A DNA stretch of 64,000 bases from Hymenobacter sp. BRD128 (GCF_013256625.1 NZ_CP053908.1:4092001-4156000), one strand, 5' to 3'; positions 35,680 through 45,527 are shown, counted from the stretch's first letter. A program made the numbers and translations. Notes: generated by a model from the sequence alone, not told the origin.

Positions 35680-37470
35680 CTGCCCGAAGTAGGTAAGTAA
35701 CACCTTAGCCTTGGCCTTGCCGACTTCGGCAATTAGTTCGGCTTCGGTTAATTCCTTTATTTTTTTGACCGACTTGAATTTACTCAGGAGCTTATCGGCG
35801 GTTACGGGGCCTAGCCCTTTCACGTCGGTAAGCTCGGTTTTGAGGGTAGCGGCATCACGGGTGTTGCGGTGAAAAGTGATGCCGAAGCGGTGAACCTCGT
35901 CGCGCATGCGCTGGAACAAGCGCAGGCTTTCGCTTTTCTTATCAATATAAAGCGGCAGGGGGTCGTTGGGGACGTAAATTTCTTCAAGACGCTTGGCGAT
36001 GCCGATGACTGGAATTTGGCCCCACAGGTTGAGGTCTTTCAGGGCCTTTACGGCCATGCTGAGCTGACCCTTGCCGCCATCTACTATCACGAGCTGGGGC
36101 AGGCTAGCCCCTTCGTCGACAAGGCGGCGGTAGCGGCGCGTGATAACCTCGTACATGGTATCGAAGTCGTTGGGGCCGACTACCGTTTTCACGTGGTAGT
36201 GGCGGTAGTCTTTTTTGCTCGGACGCGCATTGCGAAAGCATACCATCGCCGACACCGGGTTGTCGCCCTGAAAGTTAGAGTTGTCAAAGCACTCGATGTG
36301 CTTAGGAAGCTCTTTCAGGTGCAGGTCTTTCCTAATCTGCTCCATAATGCGCACCTCGTTCACGTCTTTACTCTTCTCGTTCATGCTCTCCTTCTCCTTA
36401 CGGGCGTAGAGTACATTTTTGAGGCTCAGCTCCAAGAGTTTGCGTTTGTCGCCAATCTGGGGCACGGTGAAGGTGACGCCGGGCAGCGGCAGGCTTTCAA
36501 TGGGCACGTTGGTGAGAATCTCCTTGGCCTCACTCTCAAACTCCTGGCGAAGCTGCATGATGAGCGGGGCCAGGATTTCGTCGTCCGTTTCGTCGAGCTT
36601 TTTGGTTAATTCCAGGTTTTGGGTGAGAATAATACTGCCATTCATCACCTTGAAGTAATTGACGAACGCCGATTTCTCATTTGAGGCAATGGCAAACACG
36701 TCGATATTGGTCAGCGTGGCGCTCACGATAGTACTTTTCGCCTGGAAGTCGTCGAGCTTATCCAGCTTTTGCTTGAACTGGTGGGCTAGCTCATACTGCA
36801 TCTCCTGCGCAGCGGCAGTCATCTTATCGCGGAAATACTGCTTGGGCAGGCGCAAGTCGCCACCGAGTATCTGGCGGATTTGCTGAATGTACTGGTTGTA
36901 AGTAGCCTCATCTTCCTTGCCTTCACACGGTCCTTTGCAGTTGCCGATGTGGTACTCCAGGCACACCTTAAACTTGCCGGCGGCTACGTTTTCGGGCGTC
37001 ATATTATACGTGCAGGTGCGGAGTGGATACAGGGCCCGAATGAGCTCTAGCAGCACGTTGAGGCCACCCTGGTTGGCGTAGGGCCCAAAATACTGGCCAT
37101 CGCCGGGCTGCTTGTTGCGCGTGGGAATGAGGCGCGGAAACCGCTCCTTGGTCAGCAGCAGGTAGGGGTAGGTCTTGCCATCCTTGAGCAGGATGTTGTA
37201 CTTGGGCTGGTGCTGCTTGATGAGATTGTTTTCGAGTAGAAAGGCATCTGATTCCGAGTTGACGATGGTAAACTCGATGCGCTTGATATTCTTGACCAGC
37301 TGCTGGGTTTTCTTGTTGTGGTCCTGCTTGGTGAAGTAGCTGCTCACGCGCTTGCGCAAATCCACGGCCTTGCCCACGTAGATGATGCCCTCGTCGTCGA
37401 AGTAGCGGTACACGCCGGGCTGGTGCGGCAGGCGGTTTATTTGTTCTTGTAGTTCGGGTTTGGCAGCCAT
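35662..37470 (-). CDS. uvrC: Excinuclease ABC subunit C
   Basis: A 602-residue nuclease that makes both incisions in nucleotide excision repair. Domains in order: GIY-YIG (about 12-95; GVYRYFDDEGIIYVGKAVDLRKRV), cysteine cluster (about 155-185), UVR motif (about 200-240), RNase H-like endonuclease (about 370-520; CFDNSNFQGDNPVSAMVCF, VIVDGGKGQL), and HhH (about 545-595; LTDVKGLGPVTADKLLSKF). The family length is normal. Its last codons are part of a 50-bp inverted repeat. Confidence 0.97.
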   Translation of the reverse strand: MAAKPELQEQINRLPHQPGVYRYFDDEGIIYVGKAVDLRKRVSSYFTKQDHNKKTQQLVKNIKRIEFTIVNSESDAFLLENNLIKQHQPKYNILLKDGKTYPYLLLTKERFPRLIPTRNKQPGDGQYFGPYANQGGLNVLLELIRALYPLRTCTYNMTPENVAAGKFKVCLEYHIGNCKGPCEGKEDEATYNQYIQQIRQILGGDLRLPKQYFRDKMTAAAQEMQYELAHQFKQKLDKLDDFQAKSTIVSATLTNIDVFAIASNEKSAFVNYFKVMNGSIILTQNLELTKKLDETDDEILAPLIMQLRQEFESEAKEILTNVPIESLPLPGVTFTVPQIGDKRKLLELSLKNVLYARKEKESMNEKSKDVNEVRIMEQIRKDLHLKELPKHIECFDNSNFQGDNPVSAMVCFRNARPSKKDYRHYHVKTVVGPNDFDTMYEVITRRYRRLVDEGASLPQLVIVDGGKGQLSMAVKALKDLNLWGQIPVIGIAKRLEEIYVPNDPLPLYIDKKSESLRLFQRMRDEVHRFGITFHRNTRDAATLKTELTDVKGLGPVTADKLLSKFKSVKKIKELTEAELIAEVGKAKAKVLLTYFGQTAESN

Positions 37471-37564
37471 GTTGGGGCGGGTTGGTCAGGCGAGCTTTTC
37501 GGGAAGTTACCGCAGAGGTACGCAGCGGAAGGCGCGGAGGTGCGCCGGGGATTTACCGTAACAA

Positions 37565-37593
37565 AAATGGCCGACGAAAAGCGCCGGCCATTT
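37565..37593. terminator. Hairpin downstream of the PBP1A gene side, upstream of PBP1A/uvrC junction
   Basis: AAATGGCCG (37565-37573) pairs with CGGCCATTT (37585-37593) in the gap between the uvrC start and the PBP1A stop. T-runs are short (T3), so termination is uncertain. Confidence 0.4.
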
Positions 37594-37656
37594 CTATAAT
37601 TTGGGGCTAGCCAGCGGCTAGCCCGATTCTCAAGCCGGTAGCCCGCACCAGCTAAG

Positions 37657-37685
37657 CTGTACACCGGCTTGGGAGCCGCGCTAAA
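37657..37685. repeat. Short dispersed element, copy B
   Basis: Matches 17203-17231 at 25 of 29 positions and overlaps the stop codon of the PBP1A gene. Preceded by CAAGCCGGT, which can pair with ACCGGCTTG inside the element. Confidence 0.5.
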
Positions 37686-40038
37686 TATCCTTATTATCGA
37701 GCGGGTCGAGGGTAGGCTGCACCATCTTTTGGTCGGCCGGAATGGTATCGCGCTGGCCGCCGTAGTACTTAGAGCAATCGAACTCGATGGTAAGCGGCGC
37801 GGCCGGCGCCGGAAACGGTCCCCGGTCAATATCAAGCGACTTATCGGCATACACTTTCTTCATGAAGATGCCGTAGAGCGGCAGGGCTAGCCGGGCGCCC
37901 TGGCCGTAGGCGCCGGTGCGGAAGTGAATGCTGCGGTCTTCGCCGCCAATCCACATGCCGCACACCAGGTTGGGCGTGATGCCCATAAACCACGCGTCGG
38001 AGTAGTTGGAGGTGGTGCCGGTTTTGGCCCCAATCTGATACGGAAAGTTGAAGCCCGTGTGCAGGATAGTGCTGGTGCCGCCCGGCTCGGTAGTGCTGGC
38101 TTGCAGCATATTAGTCATTACGTAGGCTGTTTCTTCGCTGAGGGCTTCCTTGGTAGGCGCCACGAAACGGCGCAGCTCATTGCCGTTCTTGTCCTCAATG
38201 CGCGTCACCATGATGGGGCCGGTCCACACGCCCTTGTTCACGAAAGTGCCGTAGGCGCCGCACAGCTCAAAGATGCTGCAATCGGACGCCCCGAAGCCCA
38301 CGGCCGGCACCGGGTCGATGGGCGAAGTGATGCCGAGGCGCTTGGCGTAGGCCACTACCGTTTCAGGGCCGAGCTTATACACCAGCCAGGCCGTGATGGA
38401 ATTCATGGACCTGGCTAGGGCCTGCCGCAGCGTGAAGGTGCGCCCGGAGTAGCCGCCCTCAAAGTTCTTGGGTGTGTAGGGTGGGCGACCGGCCGCGCCG
38501 GGGAAGGTAGTGGCTACATCGGGGCGCGGGAAGCACGGCGAGTAGCCCTGGTCGATGGCCGCCGTGTACACAATGGGCTTAAATGTAGAGCCCGGCTGGC
38601 GCTTGCCCTGCCGCACATGGTCGAATTTGAAGAACTTGTAATTCGGCCCGCCTACCCAAGCCTTGATATAGCCGTTGAGCGGGTTCACGGCCATGAAGCC
38701 GGCCTGCAGATAGCGCTTGTAGTAGGCTAGCGAGTCCATCGGCGACAGCAGCATTTCCTTCTCACCCTGCCACGAGAACACCGTCATCTTGTATTTCTTG
38801 CGCAGGTAGTAGTTCACCGAGTCGCGGTTGCCATCGTAGCGCTCCATGAGCGACTTATAGCGCTGGGTGCGGCGCATCGAGGTTTCCAGGAACTGCGGAA
38901 TGACCTTGCCGTTTTCGTCGCGCCAGGGCAGCTGACCCTTCCAGTGGGCCGAAAACCACTTTTGCTGCAAGGCTAGGTGCTCGGCCACCGCCTTCTCGGC
39001 GTAGGTCTGCATGCGCGAGTCGAGGGTGGTGTAGATTTTCAGGCCATCGGCGTAGAGGTCGTGGTCGGTTTCCTTGGCCCAGGTTTGCAAATACTTAGCT
39101 ACCTCGGTGCGGAAATAGGGGGCTAGCCCCTGCACGGGGCTTTCCACCGAGTAGTGCAGCACAATGGGTTTGGCGGTATCCCGCACCATCTCGGCCGCCG
39201 AGAGGTAGCCGGCCTTGCTCATCTGCTGCAGCACCCAGTTGCGGCGGCGCTTCGAGCGCACCGGGTGCAGCGCCGGGCTAAAGCGCGAAGGGGCGTTCAC
39301 AATGCCCACCAGCGTGGCCGCTTCGGGCGTGGTAAGCTGCTTGGGGCTCTTGTTGAAAAACGTTTTGGCGGCGGTGTTGATGCCGAAGGCGTTGGAGCCG
39401 TAATCCACGGTGTTCAGATACATCCGGAGAATCTCGCGCTTGGTGTAGTTGCGCTCGAGCCGGATGGCCAGCAGCCATTCCTTGGTTTTGGTGATGAGCA
39501 GGCCCAGCTTGCCGGGGCCGTTGAGGGTGCCGTCGTTGAGATTGCTTTCCTCGCCGGGGCGGGTTTTAAACAGGTTTTTGGCCACCTGCTGGCTCAGGGT
39601 CGAGCCGCCGCCGGCGTGCCCAAGTGCCGCCACGGCGCGCATAATGCTCTTGAAGTCGATGCCCGAATGCTCCTCAAAGCGCACGTCCTCGGTGGCAATG
39701 AGGGCGTCGATTACATTCTGCGGCAGGTCTTTGTACTCGACCGGCGTGCGGTTTTCGCGGAAGTACTTGCCCAGCAGTACCCCATCGGCCGAGTAAATTT
39801 CGGAGGCCAGCTCGCTCTTCGGATTTTCGAGCGTCTTCAGGTTGGGCATCCGCCCAAACAAGTTCATGAAGTTGATACTCACTGCCCCCACGTAGAGCAG
39901 CAGCGCCAGCGCGCCTCCGCCAAACAGCACCCACATCGTGCGCGTAAACGCCTCGAAGCGCCCCTTGCGGGCCGGCGGCGGCGAGCCTCGGCGCACGGGA
40001 GGTTGTTTGCGGGGCGGGGAGGTGGGGTAGCTGGGCAT
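37681..40038 (-). CDS. Penicillin-binding protein 1A, bifunctional
   Basis: A 785-residue class A PBP that polymerises and cross-links peptidoglycan. One N-terminal membrane helix (about 30-55). The transglycosylase domain (about 85-260) has ATEDVRFEEHSGID and GGSTLSQQVAKNL. The transpeptidase domain (about 430-720) has the nucleophile in QPGSTFKPIVYT, the SMN triad element in ARSMNSITAW and IGAKTGTTSNYSDAW. The normal length and all catalytic motifs indicate an active enzyme. The N-terminal tail is Pro/Arg rich. It lies 92 bp downstream of the sprE-like gene on the same strand. Confidence 0.94.
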   Translation of the reverse strand: MPSYPTSPPRKQPPVRRGSPPPARKGRFEAFTRTMWVLFGGGALALLLYVGAVSINFMNLFGRMPNLKTLENPKSELASEIYSADGVLLGKYFRENRTPVEYKDLPQNVIDALIATEDVRFEEHSGIDFKSIMRAVAALGHAGGGSTLSQQVAKNLFKTRPGEESNLNDGTLNGPGKLGLLITKTKEWLLAIRLERNYTKREILRMYLNTVDYGSNAFGINTAAKTFFNKSPKQLTTPEAATLVGIVNAPSRFSPALHPVRSKRRRNWVLQQMSKAGYLSAAEMVRDTAKPIVLHYSVESPVQGLAPYFRTEVAKYLQTWAKETDHDLYADGLKIYTTLDSRMQTYAEKAVAEHLALQQKWFSAHWKGQLPWRDENGKVIPQFLETSMRRTQRYKSLMERYDGNRDSVNYYLRKKYKMTVFSWQGEKEMLLSPMDSLAYYKRYLQAGFMAVNPLNGYIKAWVGGPNYKFFKFDHVRQGKRQPGSTFKPIVYTAAIDQGYSPCFPRPDVATTFPGAAGRPPYTPKNFEGGYSGRTFTLRQALARSMNSITAWLVYKLGPETVVAYAKRLGITSPIDPVPAVGFGASDCSIFELCGAYGTFVNKGVWTGPIMVTRIEDKNGNELRRFVAPTKEALSEETAYVMTNMLQASTTEPGGTSTILHTGFNFPYQIGAKTGTTSNYSDAWFMGITPNLVCGMWIGGEDRSIHFRTGAYGQGARLALPLYGIFMKKVYADKSLDIDRGPFPAPAAPLTIEFDCSKYYGGQRDTIPADQKMVQPTLDPLDNKDI

Positions 40039-40130
40039 CGGATTGAATCAGGAGTAGGGAAGGAGGAAGGAAAAATAAATCGGGCGGCGAAGGCAACTCC
40101 CAATTCCTCACTCTTACTTCCCGACTTCTC

Positions 40131-43100
40131 TTACTGGTAAACCTTCTGGTAAAATTGTTGGTAGCCGGCCAGGTCGCCACCCGCCGCTTGCAGCAGCGCC
40201 AGGTTGGCCAGGCTGATGACGATGGCCTGGTAGCCCTGGCCCCGCAAGCGAGCTAGCGGCGACTGCGGACCGCGCAGCTTGGTGGCGTAGCTCTGGGCCA
40301 CTTTCGAGCCCGGCAAAGACCGGACCACCACCATTTCCTGGTCGGCTCCCAGCGGCTGGGCTGGCTGCACGGTCAGATTATTGGCCCGGAAAAACTTACC
40401 GTTGTACGCCGTAAGCTGGCTAGCCAGGTCGGCAGCGGGTGCCGCGCCCTTCGGATACACCAAGACTACGGCATGGGCCGCGCTAAGCTGCGTAGTGTAG
40501 GCCACGGCGGGCGCGGCCGGAGCCGCCGGGGCAGGTGTCGGGCTAGCCGCGGCAGTGGCCGGCGCGGTAGCGCCGGCCGGGCTGGGCGTAGTAGCGGCTG
40601 GTGCCGTGGTGGTGCCGTCGGTCTTGGGGCGGAGCGCCGAGGCAACCGGAGCCGGAATAGGCGTGCGCAGGCTAGCAGCTTTAGATACGGACATGGCATT
40701 GGCGGGCGCGGGCGGTGCTGGGGCGGGGCTAGCCAGTGGCAAGGCGGGTGTTTCGTCTTCGGCGTAGGCGATGCGCATGCGGTTATCGACTTCGCCCGGC
40801 CGGAACACCGACGACAGCTGCGGCTTCTCGGTCGAGGCCAGCGCGCCGTAGAGCTGCCCGGCCTCGGCCTTCTGGTAGGCGCCGGCCAAGGCCAGCGCCT
40901 GCGGCACCAGCGGGCTGTCGGGGTAGTCTTTGGCAAACTGACTGACCGAATTTCGCACCGTCACCGGCGGCTGGGTCCGAACGGCCAGCAGCAGCTTTAA
41001 ATACGCCACCCGGTCCTGAAGGTCACTCTTGGGATATTGCTTTTCGAGCCGCGCCACCACGGCTTTCGACTTAGTAAACCACTGGTCCTTATACAAGGTA
41101 AAGGCCGAATCGAGCCTAGCGGCTACGGCAGTGTGCAGGGCGCGCTCGTGCTCGCGATACAGCGGGTCGGCAATGAGCTTGGCGTAGGTCGAGGCCGGAA
41201 ACTCGCGCTGCAAGGCGGCGGCATACTGCGCCGCCTTGGCCGGGTCGGGCAGGTCCTTGTAGTAGAGGTAGAGCAGGTAATCAGCGTCGGGGGCGTGCTC
41301 GCCGCGCGGGTAGCGCGTTACCTCGCCGGCGTAGGTTTCGTAGCCGCGCTGCTTCTCCTTTAGCAGCTCTTTATAGATGCCGCCGAGCGCGTACATGGCC
41401 GCTTCTATCTGCTTGTCAGAAGCTTGGAGCTTATCGGGCGTAGTAGGGATGGTTTGGCGGTACGTAGCTACCAGCGCATTTTGAGCGGCGAGCGGGTCGG
41501 CAGCAGCGGCCGGCGCGGCCGACCCGCCCGCGCCCGGCGCGCTGCCGTTTACGCGGGTCTGGTCGTTGCCGGTAATGCTCACGGGCGCGCCGCCGTTTTG
41601 CGGCGTGTTGGGCGAGCTGCTGGGCGTATTTACGGTGCGCCAGTTGTCCTGCAGCTTGCGGTCGCCCCACAGCCGAATAAAGTCGGCCCGCGCTGTACCC
41701 AGCGAAGTCGCGTTGTCAAAATACCAGCCCGCGCCCGAGGCTACCGCCGTAGTGGCATCGAAGGCATTGGGGTTGCTGATGTCGCGCTGGTTACCGCTCA
41801 AGGCGCTCGGTGCGGCAGTGATGCGGCTGGCATCGGCCTGCTGCTTCTGGGCCAGCACTTTCTGGGCGTCCTGGGCCTTGGCTTCGGCTATGCGCTTGGC
41901 TTCGAGGTCGGCGGCGGCATAGGTGTGCAGGCGCTTGTCGAGGTCGGCGGCGGGCAGCCTGGCCAGGGCTTGCAGGCTGTCCTGCGTTTCAATAATAGTG
42001 TATTGCTTGGCAAATTCCTTGAGGATATCGCCGCGCTCTTTTGTGCTGGCATAGAGCGGATTCTCCTTGGGCATGGCCCGCGCGGTGCTGTCGTAGTATG
42101 CCGCCGCTAGCCGGTATTTCTGAAGGTTCTCGTAGTAGATGCGCCCGGCCAGCAGGTAAGTGTAGCCTTTCTGCGACTTGCTGGTGGTGGGCTGCCTGGC
42201 CGAAGTGCGCAGCAGCGCCAGCGCATCGGCGTACTTCTGCTGGCGGTAGGCTAGCCGGCCCATCTCGTAGTAGATTTTGTCGCGGTACTCCTTGTTTTTA
42301 GGGTCTTTCAGCAGCGCGGCAAAGTACTTATCGAGCCGCGCCTTGCTTTGCTGGTCGAGGTCCGATACCTGGCCGAGCAGCAGCTTGCTCTGAAAGTCAA
42401 GCTCATACGGCGGGTTGTGCTTCAAGATGTTATTGAGCTGCGCCGTGGCTTCCTTGTTCTGGCCCTGCGCCTGGTAGAGTTGCGCCAGCAGGAAGCGCGT
42501 GCGCGAGCGCTCATTCTTGGCCGGAATCAACGGCACGGCCTTTTCCAGCTGCGCGATGGCTAGCTTCGGCTCTTCGGTTTGCAGGTAATAATCGCCCCTG
42601 GCCAGAAACAGCTCACGGGCATCTTTGGGCAGGCCCACTTCCTTATCGAGCAAGTCCGACACGGCCTTGGCATTGTCGAGCTGCTTGGTAATGAGGAAGG
42701 TGCGCATCAAGCCAATTAGCGCCTCCTGCTTGGCAAACGGGTCGCGGCTGGTGCTGTTCACGTACTTAAACGTGAGGATGGCGTCGTCAAACTCCATCTT
42801 GTAGAAGCGCGACCAGCCCACCAGCAGGTAGGCATCATCGGTCCAGTCGGAGCCCGGCCGGTGCTGAATGGGCAACGAGGCCTTCTTGATAATATCATTT
42901 AGGTCGGCGCGGGTGGCGCGCACCGTGCCGCTATCCAGGGTAGGGTAGAGGGGCAGCAGGCGGTTGTAGTCGTCGCCGCGGCCTTTATAGAGCGTGGCCT
43001 CAGTAGCCCACAGCTTTTCGCGGGCCAGGAAAAAGCCGTTGTCGCGGGCGGCCACGTTGTTGAGGGCGTGGCTTACCAGCGACTTGTCCGAGGCGCAGCC

Positions 43101-43169
43101 AGCCGCGCTCAAGCCCAGCCAGGCCAGCAGCCAAAACCGGTAGTATCTCAAGGAAATAGCGATTTTCAA
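40131..43169 (-). CDS. sprE: TPR lipoprotein SprE/PorW, type IX secretion accessory
   Basis: A 1012-residue lipoprotein (lipobox SAAGC, Cys about residue 26) with many TPR units (about 40-380 and 590-790), starting with FLAREKLWATEATLYKGRGDDYN. A Pro/Ala low-complexity linker (about 830-905) and a C-terminal alpha/beta segment (about 905-1012) follow. This is the layout of SprE/PorW, which links the T9SS motor to the translocon and is needed for secretion in Flavobacterium and Porphyromonas. The C-terminal FDNATSLGTARADFIRLWGDRKLQDNWR-like stretch (about 490-520) is typical. It lies 7 kb from gldKLMN. Confidence 0.85.
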   Translation of the reverse strand: MKIAISLRYYRFWLLAWLGLSAAGCASDKSLVSHALNNVAARDNGFFLAREKLWATEATLYKGRGDDYNRLLPLYPTLDSGTVRATRADLNDIIKKASLPIQHRPGSDWTDDAYLLVGWSRFYKMEFDDAILTFKYVNSTSRDPFAKQEALIGLMRTFLITKQLDNAKAVSDLLDKEVGLPKDARELFLARGDYYLQTEEPKLAIAQLEKAVPLIPAKNERSRTRFLLAQLYQAQGQNKEATAQLNNILKHNPPYELDFQSKLLLGQVSDLDQQSKARLDKYFAALLKDPKNKEYRDKIYYEMGRLAYRQQKYADALALLRTSARQPTTSKSQKGYTYLLAGRIYYENLQKYRLAAAYYDSTARAMPKENPLYASTKERGDILKEFAKQYTIIETQDSLQALARLPAADLDKRLHTYAAADLEAKRIAEAKAQDAQKVLAQKQQADASRITAAPSALSGNQRDISNPNAFDATTAVASGAGWYFDNATSLGTARADFIRLWGDRKLQDNWRTVNTPSSSPNTPQNGGAPVSITGNDQTRVNGSAPGAGGSAAPAAAADPLAAQNALVATYRQTIPTTPDKLQASDKQIEAAMYALGGIYKELLKEKQRGYETYAGEVTRYPRGEHAPDADYLLYLYYKDLPDPAKAAQYAAALQREFPASTYAKLIADPLYREHERALHTAVAARLDSAFTLYKDQWFTKSKAVVARLEKQYPKSDLQDRVAYLKLLLAVRTQPPVTVRNSVSQFAKDYPDSPLVPQALALAGAYQKAEAGQLYGALASTEKPQLSSVFRPGEVDNRMRIAYAEDETPALPLASPAPAPPAPANAMSVSKAASLRTPIPAPVASALRPKTDGTTTAPAATTPSPAGATAPATAAASPTPAPAAPAAPAVAYTTQLSAAHAVVLVYPKGAAPAADLASQLTAYNGKFFRANNLTVQPAQPLGADQEMVVVRSLPGSKVAQSYATKLRGPQSPLARLRGQGYQAIVISLANLALLQAAGGDLAGYQQFYQKVYQ

Positions 43170-43330
43170 CGTCGAAAGCTGGTCTGGTAAGTAGGTCGCA
43201 ACGCCCGGCGCGGCCCAAAATGTTCGGCCACCCTGGCGCTAACGGCCGGCAACCCGTAAAATTACGCCCGGCTAGCCCGAAACCTTCATCTGACGCTTAG
43301 CTTTACCACTCTTCTAATCCGCCGGCCAGC

Positions 43331-43567
43331 ATGGCAACCACCCCACCCACCCCCGACGCCGACGAATCGGCCCGTAACAGTTCAGCCCTGGCTAAGTATT
43401 CCGGCATTGCCGCGCAAATGGTGGCCATTATCGGCCTCAGCACCTGGGCCGGTATCTGGCTCGATAAGCATTTTCAAACGCACACGCCCTGGTTTACCAT
43501 TGGCCTAACGCTGACCGGTATCTTGGGAGCGCTGTACCAAGTTATTCGTTCCGCTACGCAGCCTTAG
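43331..43567 (+). CDS. AtpZ/AtpI family small membrane protein
   Basis: A 78-residue protein with two membrane helices (about 25-45 and 53-72): KYSGIAAQMVAIIGLSTWAGIWLDKHF and PWFTIGLTLTGILGALYQVI. This matches the AtpZ/AtpI assembly family that precedes ATP synthase operons. It opens the ATP synthase cluster, divergent from sprE. Confidence 0.85.
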   Translation: MATTPPTPDADESARNSSALAKYSGIAAQMVAIIGLSTWAGIWLDKHFQTHTPWFTIGLTLTGILGALYQVIRSATQP

Positions 43568-43828
43568 TCCGCTGGCAGTATTAATTGCTGTCTAAGCCTA
43601 GGCAGAGGAGGACTACTAGGGCCAAGGGCCAGCGCTGCCACCCTTGTCAGACCCTTAGCCAGTAGTGAGTAGCGAGAACCCGCGCTGAAAGCAGAATCGC
43701 TTTCAGAAGCAAGCAGAGGTAGTGACTCAGTACTGTGCGGTATTACTCCGCCGCTAAAGGCACAAAATGCCGGAGTTAAAACTGCCCGACTTGTAGAGAA
43801 GAAAGATTTTCAGCTTTTTTTCATAAAT
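43568..43828. other. Non-coding stretch within the ATP synthase cluster
   Basis: About 260 bp without a credible reading frame. It has several small hairpins (for example CTGAAAGC/GCTTTCAG near 43690-43710) and ends in a strong terminator. A small RNA is possible, but no known RNA family is recognised. Confidence 0.35.
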
Positions 43829-43862
43829 AAAGCCCCGTCGGCCCCGGCCGACGGGGCTTTTG
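43829..43862 (+). terminator. Intrinsic terminator upstream of the ATP synthase genes
   Basis: Perfect 13-bp stem 43829-43841 / 43848-43860 with terminal T-run. It separates the AtpZ-like gene and the non-coding stretch from the following genes, so the latter need their own promoter (a GACCTTTG element lies at 43877-43884). Confidence 0.88.
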
Positions 43863-43908
43863 CGTGTTTCCATGCCGACCTTTGCGGCCCGGTTTCGACC
43901 CGCTGCCC

Positions 43909-44322
43909 ATGAATACCCGCTTTTACACGCAGTTTGCTGCTTTTGCGCTCGCCTGTTTGGTCGTGCTTTTTGGCTTGCGGGCAGCTTTTGGCTCGACTGT
44001 GGTTCACCCGCTGGCACCCTATGTACTAGGGGCGCTGCTGGGGCTCACCCTCCTGGCTTATTGGTTTACGGCGCGCACCACCCGGCGCGCGCCCGACAAC
44101 TTTTTGGCCGCCTACTTTGGGGGGGTGGGGCTGCGGCTGGTGCTGGGCATCGGCATCGTGCTAGCCTATTTTTTTCGGGGCGGGCTGGCCGAAAACCACG
44201 GCTTGCTCACCTTCCTCGGGGCCTTCTTTATCGGGTACTTTCTCTGCGCCGGGTTTGAAATCTGGGCTATTTTTAGTAACTTGCGCCCGTTTTCAGCGAA
44301 GCAACTCCCGAAAAGCGAATAA
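43909..44322 (+). CDS. AtpI-like membrane protein preceding atpB
   Basis: A 137-residue protein with four membrane helices (about 5-25, 37-58, 68-90, 98-120). Not clearly similar to a named family, but its place just before atpB (33 bp) and four-helix layout fit the AtpI-type accessory of F-ATPase assembly. The start at 43909 (MNTRFYTQFAAFALA) is preferred over the longer frame from 43864. Confidence 0.65.
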   Translation: MNTRFYTQFAAFALACLVVLFGLRAAFGSTVVHPLAPYVLGALLGLTLLAYWFTARTTRRAPDNFLAAYFGGVGLRLVLGIGIVLAYFFRGGLAENHGLLTFLGAFFIGYFLCAGFEIWAIFSNLRPFSAKQLPKSE

Positions 44323-44355
44323 TTTACCTTCGGGTCCGGATTTTACTCAATATTA

Positions 44356-45450
44356 ATGAAGCGGTTACTTACTCTCTTTCTCTGCTTGTTTACGTTCGCC
44401 GGTTTTGCCGCCGAACCCACTGAAGCGGGCAAAAAGGAGGGCGCCTTCAACCCCGGCGAAGTTATTTTGCACCACGTCGCCGACTCGCACGAGTGGCACT
44501 GGTTCAGCACCGACAACGGCAACTTCGTCACCTACCTGCCCGTCATCGCCTACCAGCCCGGTAAAGGCCTGTCGGTGTTCTCTTCTAAGCACGTAGCCGA
44601 AGGCGAAACGTATAATGGCTTTAAGTTGGAGGAAGAGCATCTCGTTACGACCGACGGCAGCAAAGTATACGATTTCTCCATTACCAAGAACGTGGCCGCG
44701 CTAGCCGTCAGCAGCCTGATTCTGTTTTTGGTCTTTACTTCAGTAGCTAGAGCTTATGGTCGCCGTGCCGGTCAAGCTCCTGCAGGCCTGCAAGGTTTTT
44801 TGGAGCCGTTTGTCATCTTCATTCGCGATGAAGTAGCCAAGAAAAGCATTGGCCCCAAGTACGAGCGCTACATGCCGTACCTGCTCACGGTATTCTTCTT
44901 CATCTGGTTTAACAACCTGCTCGGCCTTACACCCGGTGCGGCCAATCTCACCGGCAATATTGCCGTGACGATGATGCTAGCCGTACTGACGCTGATTGTC
45001 ACGCTTTTCAGCAGCAATAAATACTACTGGGAACACATTTTCTGGACTCCTGGTGTGCCCCTGCCCCTGCGCATTATCATGATTCCGGTTGAGTTGATTG
45101 GCGTCGTTACCAAGCCGTTTTCGCTCATGGTGCGTTTGTTTGCCAACATCACGGCCGGCCACATCATCATCCTGAGTTTCATCAGCCTCATCTTCATCTT
45201 CCGCTCGGCGCTCACTGGCTTTCTGTCGGTGCCGTTTGGCCTGTTTATCAGCGTACTGGAATTGCTGGTGTCGATACTGCAAGCTTACATCTTCACCCTG
45301 CTCACGGCCATGTACATCGGTGGCGCGCTCGAAGAGCACCACCATGACGAAAACCACGGCCACGACGAAAATTTCGGTACGGCTGATGAGCGGGCGGGTG
45401 GTTCCAACTTTGACCACATTGGCAAGCCTGATGTAGCGGCCTCCCACTAG
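44356..45450 (+). CDS. atpB: F-type ATP synthase subunit a
   Basis: A 364-residue stator-channel subunit. Bacteroidota-type N-terminal signal-like segment (about 1-18) and periplasmic extension precede the five core helices. The essential Arg is in SLMVRLFANITAGHI (about residue 258), which faces the c-ring. The C-terminus has an unusual His/Asp/Glu-rich tail (EEHHHDENHGHDENFG, about 327-342). Followed by atpE after 77 bp. Confidence 0.95.
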   Translation: MKRLLTLFLCLFTFAGFAAEPTEAGKKEGAFNPGEVILHHVADSHEWHWFSTDNGNFVTYLPVIAYQPGKGLSVFSSKHVAEGETYNGFKLEEEHLVTTDGSKVYDFSITKNVAALAVSSLILFLVFTSVARAYGRRAGQAPAGLQGFLEPFVIFIRDEVAKKSIGPKYERYMPYLLTVFFFIWFNNLLGLTPGAANLTGNIAVTMMLAVLTLIVTLFSSNKYYWEHIFWTPGVPLPLRIIMIPVELIGVVTKPFSLMVRLFANITAGHIIILSFISLIFIFRSALTGFLSVPFGLFISVLELLVSILQAYIFTLLTAMYIGGALEEHHHDENHGHDENFGTADERAGGSNFDHIGKPDVAASH

Positions 45451-45527
45451 CCTCTAGCCGGGCTGCCTGCAGGTGGCCGGGTTGTATTTTCTCCAAGTTT
45501 TTTTCTACACACATTTCTCTTTTTACC

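Noticed and set aside
39154..40140. 328-codon frame antisense to the PBP1A gene
   Set aside because: Overlaps a transglycosylase domain with all motifs; no recognisable feature on the antisense side.
41424..42110. 228-codon frame antisense to sprE
   Set aside because: Arg/Gly-rich composition with no domain; the sprE frame is continuous and has TPR structure.
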